A stretch of DNA of 20,746 nt. Source: a virus. Shown here piece after piece: positions 9,385-15,631 of the stretch; the first letter of the stretch is position 1, and every line of letters starts with the position of its first letter. The position numbers and the translations under genes were made by a program. The DNA lies in IMG/VR virus record IMGVR_UViG_3300042731_002222, positions 1 through 20,746 of that record. The stretch is one strand, 5' to 3'. The notes under the pieces were generated by a model. The model saw only the letters and a program-made list of their open reading frames with translations. It did no database searches and was not told where the DNA came from.

Positions 9385-9656
9385 TATCTAACCTTTTTAT
9401 CTCTTTTACTGTGCGTATATGATTTGTGTAATTTTAAAGTTGTAACTGCGTCTACAAGATCGCTTACTACAAGCTGAATTAAAGTTACAAAGTCATTCAT
9501 ATACTTGTTTCTAAAAATATATGGCGAAATAGAGTTCTTAAGCGCATTCTCAGTATAGTCGTTTCCTAGATTTTTTCTATTATCAACTGCACCTTTTCTT
9601 GCGTCATAGGTTCTCTTTCTTCTAACCTTAAATAAATTAGTATGTAAATCTGCCAT
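9384..9656 (-). CDS. Small basic protein between gp6 and the gp7-position gene
   Basis: This 90-residue protein shares one base with the stop of gp6 (TAATG at 9656) and one base with the next start (TAATG at 9384), so it is locked into the wedge operon. It is basic at both ends (FKVRRKRTYDARKG; HSKRDKKVR). A hydrophobic or amphipathic helix lies in the middle (YMNDFVTLIQLVVSDLVDAV, about residues 52-71). It has no recognised domain. The coupling to both wedge genes suggests a small baseplate component or an assembly factor made in step with gp6 and gp7. The frame is real, judging by the perfect fit between neighbours; the function is unknown. Confidence 0.75.
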   Translation of the reverse strand: MADLHTNLFKVRRKRTYDARKGAVDNRKNLGNDYTENALKNSISPYIFRNKYMNDFVTLIQLVVSDLVDAVTTLKLHKSYTHSKRDKKVR

Positions 9657-11476
9657 TATAGAAGGTTTCTGTTTTTAGCCTGTATTCTAGTGAACACTGT
9701 GTTAGGAATTGCAGGTTCATCAAAATAAATTGATAAAGCTGCCATCTCACCGGTCGCTGCTCCATCTTTGACTAAAACATTATCTCTATCGTTCCAGCCT
9801 CCTCTAAATAAAGCTATTTCTTCTTTTCCTAAAATAATATCTCCAAAGGAATCTAAATTAATTACATCTTCAGGAAGAGCTGCACCACTTTCAAATGAAA
9901 CTTGTGTGTTTTTAACGTTTCTTTTAAAGAAAACATATTTTTGTTTTCCATTTCCAATATCTTCAAGAACTGGGGTAGAAGGGGTTACAGTGACAGTTTG
10001 AACGGTATAAAATCCTTGTCTTCTTGCGTCTTCTTCAGCTTTAGAAGTAAATCTAACATTTACAGAGTCTATGCCTTCTATTCCTTCTAACAATGCGACA
10101 ATATCTGATTTAGGAAGTCTGTCTCTTCTTGTGATAGACATTAAATAATCTGATATTTTTGTTCTAATTTGAGTAGATAAAGTTTCTTTGTGATAACCTT
10201 CAAAGTATCTTACCTTAACGTCCATTCTAAAATACTGTACACTTGGTTCAACTATCTTAACTTCAGTTGTTACCATCTGTTGATTAGAATTTTCAATTAA
10301 TTCTAAGATTGCATCTTTTTCTAACTGAGAAAATGTAAATTCATCTACACTTAAGCTAAAGTAATCTTTATCTTTAGTTAATTTTCTTTTAGTATCAGGT
10401 AGCATAAACAAATAAATTACATTATCATCGTCTATGTAACCGTCTTCGGTTGTATTGTATGCATCTAAATAAGAGAACATTCCGTATCTTGATAAGAAGT
10501 GTTCGTAATTTTCAGGTCTTGCAAGAACAAATGAATTGGATTGTAATGGAGCTATCAATTTAGTTAATTCTAAATTTTCAGGGTCAGCTCCTAATCTAGG
10601 TGTAACTGTGAATGAAGACTCTAATAGGTCATTTAAATTATATAGATTTCCTAGGCTATCACTTCCTTCAGTTTCAAATTTAAAAGTAAGGTCTTTTGAA
10701 CCAATTAAGTTACCCGCTGCGCCGTCTGTTTTAATATACTCGACCATAATTGAAGAACCTGTTGTAGGAACTTTACCAAAAGAGCCGTTTCCAAAATAAA
10801 TATCTAAACCTCCTGAAATTCCAGTTTTAACCAAGAACCCTTCAGTGTCTTTTTTCATATCATACATAGAATCATACTTCGTCCAAGGAATTGAATTAAC
10901 AGATACCTTTACATGATGATGGTCTGTGTTCGATTTTGTAATTATGTTAAATGATTGAAAATCTTCTCCTGTTCCCGTTACAGTTTGAGATTCTAAAGTA
11001 CCTTGTATAACCGGAACAAAAACATATTCAGAATTGCTCTTGTCTATTCTAAATTGATCGTTGTTAGTTCTTAAGATGTAATCTAAGGTGTTATCATTTG
11101 ACTTGATAATACAATTAGCTGGTATATTAAGAGCATCTCCTGCAAGTTCACTAGCTCCTGATGTGTTTAATCTAAGTTTAATCTCACCTGTAGCTGAGGC
11201 ACCTCTGAATGGATCGTGACCCGCTAGCCTTGAGAGACCATAAATAGATTCAGGGTTTTGTGCAGTTAATATATTTTGTTCAACTGTTGCGTCTTCTATA
11301 TAAAAGAAAACTAAACCCGTTAGTTGTTTTAAAACTTGTAAAATTTGTGCAAAAGGAGACGCTGTTGTAAAAAGCTCACCGGTCTTATTATAGACTCTGG
11401 TCATATATGCCTTTGTGTCAGCAATCATCTCGTTGACACGAATTCTAGAAGTACTTAAGAAATTATTATCTGCCAT
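9656..11476 (-). CDS. 6: Baseplate wedge protein gp6 (baseplate J-like)
   Basis: This 606-residue protein is close to T4 gp6 in length (660). gp6 dimers form the inner ring that links the wedges of the contractile-tail baseplate. The N-terminal region, residues about 40-107, carries the characteristic pattern: SPFAQILQVLKQLTGLVFFY, a predicted helix ending EQNILTA, then SIYGLSRLAGHDPFRGASAT and a beta strand. This matches gp6 proteins of marine T4-like phages as remembered. The C-terminal part contains the baseplate-J type segment with KISDYLMSITRRDRLPKSDI and IEGIDSVNVRF (about residues 440-480). It lies directly after gp25, as in several T4-like phages. The leader is purely A/T-rich (AATTAAAAAATAAAA) without a Shine-Dalgarno sequence. 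Confidence 0.88.
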   Translation of the reverse strand: MADNNFLSTSRIRVNEMIADTKAYMTRVYNKTGELFTTASPFAQILQVLKQLTGLVFFYIEDATVEQNILTAQNPESIYGLSRLAGHDPFRGASATGEIKLRLNTSGASELAGDALNIPANCIIKSNDNTLDYILRTNNDQFRIDKSNSEYVFVPVIQGTLESQTVTGTGEDFQSFNIITKSNTDHHHVKVSVNSIPWTKYDSMYDMKKDTEGFLVKTGISGGLDIYFGNGSFGKVPTTGSSIMVEYIKTDGAAGNLIGSKDLTFKFETEGSDSLGNLYNLNDLLESSFTVTPRLGADPENLELTKLIAPLQSNSFVLARPENYEHFLSRYGMFSYLDAYNTTEDGYIDDDNVIYLFMLPDTKRKLTKDKDYFSLSVDEFTFSQLEKDAILELIENSNQQMVTTEVKIVEPSVQYFRMDVKVRYFEGYHKETLSTQIRTKISDYLMSITRRDRLPKSDIVALLEGIEGIDSVNVRFTSKAEEDARRQGFYTVQTVTVTPSTPVLEDIGNGKQKYVFFKRNVKNTQVSFESGAALPEDVINLDSFGDIILGKEEIALFRGGWNDRDNVLVKDGAATGEMAALSIYFDEPAIPNTVFTRIQAKNRNLL

Positions 11477-11491
11477 TTTTATTTTTTAATT

Positions 11492-11845
11492 TTATATGTA
11501 AACTCCTACTTGATACTTAGAGTCTATATCTATATTTACAAACAACAGGTGACGGTCTACTTCTTCTGTGAAGTCAACATTCACTCTCGTGTTATATTTT
11601 CTAGATAGAGGTACAAAGGTTTCTAATTGGTCTTCTATTGTACTTGCTATCATTCTGTCATTATACCTTAAGGCATATACCAGATCGTCTAAATTTGCAC
11701 CAAAATTAGGTTCTCCCATTACATCTCCTTTTCTTGTAAAAAGAAGAGTTTCGATCTGAGTTAAAAGCTGCGCAATTTCTGAGCCAGCTTCTAATTTATT
11801 CTGATCGAAATTAGGGTCTCCAACGTCTCTGATATAGAATTCCAT
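11492..11845 (-). CDS. 25: Baseplate wedge protein gp25
   Basis: This protein of 117 residues belongs to the gp25/gpW lysozyme-like fold family (T4 gp25 is 132). It contributes to the conserved wedge core and contacts the sheath. The diagnostic segment at residues about 31-56 reads IETLLFTRKGDVMGEPNFGA followed by NLDDLVY, the usual L-L-x-T-x-x-G-x-x-x-x-x-P-x-F-G pattern. A helix and the FVPLSRKYN segment (about 77-85) follow, with a final beta hairpin. Despite the family name it is a structural protein and no catalytic claim is made. It is followed within 15 bases by gp6, the usual partner order. A 16-base A/T-only gap (TAAATAAATATATAGATAA) separates it from the gene before. Confidence 0.92.
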   Translation of the reverse strand: MEFYIRDVGDPNFDQNKLEAGSEIAQLLTQIETLLFTRKGDVMGEPNFGANLDDLVYALRYNDRMIASTIEDQLETFVPLSRKYNTRVNVDFTEEVDRHLLFVNIDIDSKYQVGVYI

Positions 11846-11861
11846 TTATCTATATATTTAT

Positions 11862-12695
11862 TTAAGAATGCATCATCCAGTCGACGCCTTCATCTCCTTT
11901 TATTTCTTCAATTACTGCTTCAAGTTCAGTTTCACCTAAACCTTGAATTGCATCTGGATTTACTTCTATATTTCCAGGAAGAGAGTAACCGAATATACTC
12001 ATCTTTTGCCCAAGAGAAACTTTAATTTTAGCAGCACAATATCTAAAGAATGCTTCATCACCAAACAGTGCACATTCTGGAATTGTTTCGTAAACGTTTA
12101 AAACACAGTCTTTCTGAGGGGTCTCTCCTGTAAATTTAAGTTCATGTGTTAATCTACTATAATTATAGCTAATAGGATTATGAAGGATTTGTCTAACTAA
12201 ATCAAAGTAAGACTCATTAACTACATAATACTGTAAGTTTTCTGCACCTTCTACAAGGTTTGCTCCACCATATAAACCTTGATACATCATTCTTTCGATA
12301 GCAAAATCACCAGAAGTAAAGTCAACGTCCATTCCTGCACCATATCTTGTTCCAGTTTCTTGTACACCGTAAACTGAATATACTTCTCCACCTCCTGTTG
12401 CAGCGTTCATCGCTGGAAGGGTAAGGCTTCTGCTATTTTTAAAAGCATCTGTTTCAAATACCTCTTTTGGAATTATTAAAAAGTTCTCTTTAACAGAGTA
12501 CTCATAATTCTTATAGAACCATTTCTTAGCCCTTTTAACTATGTTTTGAACCTCCTTTTTAGGAAGATTCATAGGAATCATACATGAGCCGGTAACATCA
12601 TCCGCTAATTCGTTAACGAAGTTATTAAAACATTCGCTATCGTAAGAAGGTGGAGTGTTTAACGCGTTATTATCACCTACAAATATATTACTCAT
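11862..12695 (-). CDS. Unknown conserved-looking virion protein upstream of gp25
   Basis: This protein of 277 residues has no recognised domain. The N-terminal part has an aromatic and basic helix, VKRAKKWFYKNYEYSVKENF (about residues 53-72), preceded by MIPMNLPKKEVQNI. A Gly-rich segment follows (AATGGGEVYSVYG, then RYGAGMDVDFTSGDF). A C-terminal helical region contains FFRYCAAKIKVSLGQKMSIF, and an acidic tail ends DWMMHS. There is no signal peptide or membrane helix. It sits four bases after the 77-residue gene and 16 bases before gp25, so it is co-transcribed with the wedge genes. It is probably a baseplate or neck component; a distant relation to T4 gp53, gp13 or gp14 was considered but nothing in the sequence decides it. 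Confidence 0.75.
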   Translation of the reverse strand: MSNIFVGDNNALNTPPSYDSECFNNFVNELADDVTGSCMIPMNLPKKEVQNIVKRAKKWFYKNYEYSVKENFLIIPKEVFETDAFKNSRSLTLPAMNAATGGGEVYSVYGVQETGTRYGAGMDVDFTSGDFAIERMMYQGLYGGANLVEGAENLQYYVVNESYFDLVRQILHNPISYNYSRLTHELKFTGETPQKDCVLNVYETIPECALFGDEAFFRYCAAKIKVSLGQKMSIFGYSLPGNIEVNPDAIQGLGETELEAVIEEIKGDEGVDWMMHS

Positions 12696-12699
12696 TTCT

Positions 12700-12933
12700 T
12701 TACTTTATTTTTCTATTTATTTTATGGTCTTTCCAGAATTTATTTATCGTGTCCTTTAGGTCTTTAAGTAACTTAGTGACTTTTGGCCTATCTTCGTCAT
12801 TATATACATTAGTCATTTCAGAAGGTATCATATCTTTTAATAAAGAATGTGGAATCCCTCTATATACAAGTGTTTCATCCACTTTTTCAGAAGACTCTTT
12901 AATAAACTCGTTAAAATTATTTAAATGTTTCAT
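12700..12933 (-). CDS. Small protein with T4-type capsid-targeting N-terminus
   Basis: This protein of 77 residues starts MKHLNNFNEFIKES. The form MK-x-x-x-x-F-x-E-F-I-x-E/S closely resembles the capsid-targeting propeptide of T4 internal proteins (MKTYQEFIAE), which the prohead protease cuts after an (L/I)-x-E motif. Here the predicted cut is after I11-K12-E13. The mature part would be about 64 residues with VYRGIPHSLLKDM (residues 23-35) and a highly basic C-terminal helix (VTKLLKDLKDTINKFWKDHK). The VYRG segment recalls the first Arg motif of ADP-ribosyltransferases, but the protein is far too short for that fold. Its start overlaps the amidoligase stop as ATGA. A packaged internal protein is an inference; the reading frame itself is well placed. 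Confidence 0.7.
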   Translation of the reverse strand: MKHLNNFNEFIKESSEKVDETLVYRGIPHSLLKDMIPSEMTNVYNDEDRPKVTKLLKDLKDTINKFWKDHKINRKIK

Positions 12934-14222
12934 ACTTCAGTATATAGTATCATTTCAGTCTCATTAAACTTGGCGGTTTTCTTATCATACATTCCTTCTC
13001 TAAAAATACCACCATACATCGTTCCTTTAAATGTACCTTTTCCGTATATATAGCAGTCTTTTGCTACGACTGAACTGTGTACATAAGAACTTTTAATCTT
13101 AGAACCGTTTATTTGTGTAGATTGATAGAAATTACATTCCGTAATATCAGCTCCTTCTACATCACATCCAAAAATATCGCACTGTAAGAGCTCTCCTCTC
13201 AAATAACACTTTACGAATTCATAGGCTTGAATATCTACACAATACTCTAATCTTCCTCCTTCAACTTGAATTCTACCAACATCAGAGTCATAATTAATTT
13301 TACCCGAAGAAAGGTCGCCGTGTGTAAACAACTTAATAACTCTTTCTCTAACCATAGGCCAATATAAGTCTAATATCTTAGGGTCTTTTTTAAGGTCTAC
13401 AAAAAATTCAACATTTTTCCAACCTTTTTCAATCTCTCTCCAGTCGTGAAAAGATTTAATCACTCTGTCATTTTTTGCAAGAATTTTTCTAAGCTCTATT
13501 GAGTTCATTTGAGTAAACTCCTTTGACTCAGTACTATTCCATAACTGTGTTAAAAATAAATCTAAAACATGAAGTATTTTAGAAGTTTTCTTTTCCCAAT
13601 CTTGCCCACCTAAATATCTAAATTCTAAATAATTTTTATGTCTCTTTTCAAAGTTAACTCCATAGTACTTAGAGTCAGGAAAAATAAAGTTGTTTGCGTT
13701 TATATGATTTCCATCGAATGTATAAACGTCACTCTTAGGTAAAACAAATTTAATTGATTTTGCGTAAGCTGAATTTTCTCTATCTGGAAAAAACTTAAAT
13801 ACTTGAGATTCTTTGAAATCTAAAATAAATTTTAAGACGTTCATTTTAGATATTCTATACTTATCACCTATCTTATTCTTGTCAAATGAAAGATTCAAAT
13901 GTATTGAAGACCTGTCATTAGTGTAACCGTTTTTAGAAATCCAATCACAAACCCTGATAATCATAAGTCTTGCGTTGTGATAAGGTAAGGCACCTGTAAC
14001 TAATTCCATTAATTTAGCACCTCCACTCATATCAGGCTCGAGCTTAAACTCTTTATCAGTTACCTCAAAATCACTATGAGCCTTGTCTTCTACTCTGATT
14101 TTCTTACCTAACAGAGAACCGAGTTCTTTTGCAGTTTTCTCAATACTAAGATTAGAGTAAAACTCAAACTCTACTCCGACAAGAGCATTTGACAGAAATT
14201 TAGATTCAGTTATGTTATTCAT
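12930..14222 (-). CDS. Amidoligase-like enzyme with C-terminal beta-helix-like repeats
   Basis: This protein of 430 residues shows the motif series of the Amidoligase_2 family, part of the glutamine synthetase/GCS-like carboxylate-amine ligase fold. These enzymes join a carboxylate to an amine using ATP. Visible motifs are GVEFEF (residues 16-21, metal-binding Glu pair), EPDMS (62-66) followed by MELVTGALP (72-80), SSIHLNLSF (105-113) and NYLEFRYLGGQDWE (197-210, the Glu-Phe-Arg motif). Residues about 343-412 form short repeats such as CDIFGCDVEGADITECNF, like a pentapeptide or right-handed beta-helix. It follows a terminator and a candidate promoter and overlaps the 77-residue gene by four bases (ATGA). 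The substrate is unknown; peptidoglycan peptides or a host or virion protein are possibilities. Family assignment is fairly sure; activity is inferred. Confidence 0.75.
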   Translation of the reverse strand: MNNITESKFLSNALVGVEFEFYSNLSIEKTAKELGSLLGKKIRVEDKAHSDFEVTDKEFKLEPDMSGGAKLMELVTGALPYHNARLMIIRVCDWISKNGYTNDRSSIHLNLSFDKNKIGDKYRISKMNVLKFILDFKESQVFKFFPDRENSAYAKSIKFVLPKSDVYTFDGNHINANNFIFPDSKYYGVNFEKRHKNYLEFRYLGGQDWEKKTSKILHVLDLFLTQLWNSTESKEFTQMNSIELRKILAKNDRVIKSFHDWREIEKGWKNVEFFVDLKKDPKILDLYWPMVRERVIKLFTHGDLSSGKINYDSDVGRIQVEGGRLEYCVDIQAYEFVKCYLRGELLQCDIFGCDVEGADITECNFYQSTQINGSKIKSSYVHSSVVAKDCYIYGKGTFKGTMYGGIFREGMYDKKTAKFNETEMILYTEV

Positions 14223-14245
14223 TCTAGAATGTATACTTAAGTTGG

Positions 14246-14255
14246 TTTATATATC
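14246..14255 (-). promoter_or_regulatory. Candidate phage late promoter element GATATATAAA
   Basis: On the minus strand this reads GATATATAAA, 24 bases upstream of the amidoligase start and just downstream of the intrinsic terminator of the preceding unit. That is where a new promoter would be needed. The identical ten bases occur upstream of the S1-like gene, and GATATATA recurs upstream of the partial gene at the left edge. It resembles the TATAAATA late box of T4-type phages. There is no experimental support. Confidence 0.5.
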
Positions 14256-14260
14256 TCTCT

Positions 14261-14293
14261 AAAAAGAAGAAAGCCTGGTTATCGCCCAGGCTT
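14261..14293 (-). terminator. Intrinsic terminator after the S1-like gene
   Basis: On the minus strand a perfect 8-bp stem, AAGCCTGG with CCAGGCTT (14293-14286 and 14278-14271), encloses a 7-base loop GCGATAA. It is followed at once by TCTTCTTTTT (14270-14261). The T-rich tail is on the minus-strand side, so it ends transcription coming from the S1-like gene, about 80 bases after its stop. A weaker hairpin lies closer to the stop: AAGCTG/CAGCTT at 14361-14381, with the stop codon in its loop and followed by AAAATTTTT. Confidence 0.85.
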
Positions 14294-14372
14294 CCACTCT
14301 TAAAAAAATCTAAGTATCTTTTAGTAAATATACAAAAAAAATACGACCCGGAAAAATTTTAAGCTGACTTTT

Positions 14373-15566
14373 TTACAGCTTTAAGAAAACTTTTCTGGTT
14401 TCTTCCTCTATTCTTGATATTTCAACATTAACAGTATTACCCTGCTCGTACTCTTTTATTGAATTTTCAGGAAGTTCTGAGATGTGAAGTAATCCTGCAA
14501 CACCGTCTTCAATTTCTATAAATACACCATAATCTTTAACGGATTTGATTTTACCATCAACTCTACATGGTGTAGAGTATTTTTTAGAAACTCCATTCCA
14601 AGGATTTACTCTCTCAACTCTTTCAACTTGTGTTAACGTTATTTTCGTATTACTAATAATATCTTTAATCTTAAATTCTATTTCTTCACCTGGCTTAATG
14701 TCTTGTTTCTTGTGTCTTTTTAAGTATTCTGGAGATAGGTCATTTATATGAATCATACCAGTAAGACACGTGTTAAATTCAACAAAGACACCATACTTAG
14801 CGCTTCCAGTTACATGACCCTTTTGAGTATTTTCAAGGTCACCTTTTAATTTTTCTATTTGACCAGGAATCATTGCCTGTAAATACTTTCTATGAGAAAC
14901 AACAATTGTAGACTTTTCATTTGAGTATGTTACAGGAACAAAATACATTTCTTGTCCAATGATCGATTCAAAATCATGAAGCTTGTTAATACCTGCTAAA
15001 GAACCTGGCATAAAACACTCAACTCCTTGAATATCTACCATGTATCCTCCACCCGGAATCATCTTTAAGACTTTACCTACATAGGCTGTATTACCTTCTT
15101 CTATAGAAGCTAGAATTTCGTTGAATTTAGCAGTTGCCATTCCAGCACCAATAGAACCTATGACAAACCCTCTCTTGTTAGAAGATTTATCAGAAGTTAC
15201 TTCTACATCAACCAACATTCCAGCTGCAATGTTTTCTCTGATTTCAGAGTCTTCTCTGTTTAAATCAATGTAAACATTTTCTCTGTACCCTATATCAACC
15301 GAAGCCCAGTGGTCTTCGATTGCATATATTTTACCTGAATAAGTTTGACCTATTTGAACATTAAAGACTACACCACCATCTCTGTCGTGGTTTTCATAAA
15401 GGTCTAAAAGTTCTTGGGCGTAAGGTTCTCTAGAAAATACTTTTACTCCTTGTGGAGCTTTAATGTGAGGATTTGGTTTTCTAGTTTTTGTTGGGCAATG
15501 TGCCTCATAAGCATCCCAGTCAAATTCTTCTGTTTCGATCTGAGAGTCTAAGATTTCTTCAATCAT
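14373..15566 (-). CDS. Ribosomal protein S1-like protein with four S1 domains
   Basis: This 397-residue protein has four OB-fold S1 RNA-binding domains at about 72-140, 158-228, 243-315 and 331-397. The last two are canonical (GSAKYGVFVEF with GMIHINDLS; KSVKDYGVFIEI with GLLHISELP). Domain 2 carries GGGYMVDIQGVECFMPGS, the form typical of ribosome-binding domain 2 of bacterial S1. The N-terminus EEFDWDAYEA and the NPW linker after domain 3 match the Bacteroidota S1 pattern as remembered. The layout is therefore collinear with domains 1-4 of a six-domain host S1, with the last two missing. S1 recruits mRNA to the 30S subunit; a phage copy could favour phage mRNAs. The gene has its own candidate promoter and terminator. 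The leader is AAAAAAATATAA, with no Shine-Dalgarno sequence. Confidence 0.9.
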   Translation of the reverse strand: MIEEILDSQIETEEFDWDAYEAHCPTKTRKPNPHIKAPQGVKVFSREPYAQELLDLYENHDRDGGVVFNVQIGQTYSGKIYAIEDHWASVDIGYRENVYIDLNREDSEIRENIAAGMLVDVEVTSDKSSNKRGFVIGSIGAGMATAKFNEILASIEEGNTAYVGKVLKMIPGGGYMVDIQGVECFMPGSLAGINKLHDFESIIGQEMYFVPVTYSNEKSTIVVSHRKYLQAMIPGQIEKLKGDLENTQKGHVTGSAKYGVFVEFNTCLTGMIHINDLSPEYLKRHKKQDIKPGEEIEFKIKDIISNTKITLTQVERVERVNPWNGVSKKYSTPCRVDGKIKSVKDYGVFIEIEDGVAGLLHISELPENSIKEYEQGNTVNVEISRIEEETRKVFLKL

Positions 15567-15603
15567 TTATATTTTTTTAAAGGTTAAACTGTAAATTATA
15601 CTT

Positions 15604-15613
15604 TTTATATATC
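15604..15613 (-). promoter_or_regulatory. Candidate phage late promoter element GATATATAAA
   Basis: On the minus strand this reads GATATATAAA, 38 bases upstream of the S1-like start in a 65-base gap. It is identical over ten bases to the element before the amidoligase gene. The A/T-rich leader that follows (AAGTATAATTTACAGTTTAA) could hold a second -10-like box, TATAAT. No terminator for the upstream block is visible in this gap, so read-through from the spike block is also possible. Confidence 0.5.
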
Positions 15614-15631
15614 CGTTAACGCAAATAGGGT

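Noticed and set aside
11492-11845. gp25 as an active lysozyme
   Set aside because: The family name is historical; this protein is a wedge structural component and no catalytic residues can be pointed to.
11846-11861. A/T-only gap before gp25 resembling a T4 late box (TAAATAAATATATAG)
   Set aside because: It is too close to the start codon and lacks the shared GATATATA core; it is probably just an A/T-rich leader.
12650-12967. 105-codon plus-strand frame with a hydrophobic, Phe-rich stretch that looks like a membrane protein
   Set aside because: It is antisense to the 77-residue gene and to both flanking gene ends; the hydrophobicity comes from reading Lys/Asn-rich A-rich codons in reverse.
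15567-15631. Terminator for the spike block in the gap before the S1-like gene
   Set aside because: T and A runs are present (GTTTTTTAAAC) but there is no GC-containing stem ahead of them.
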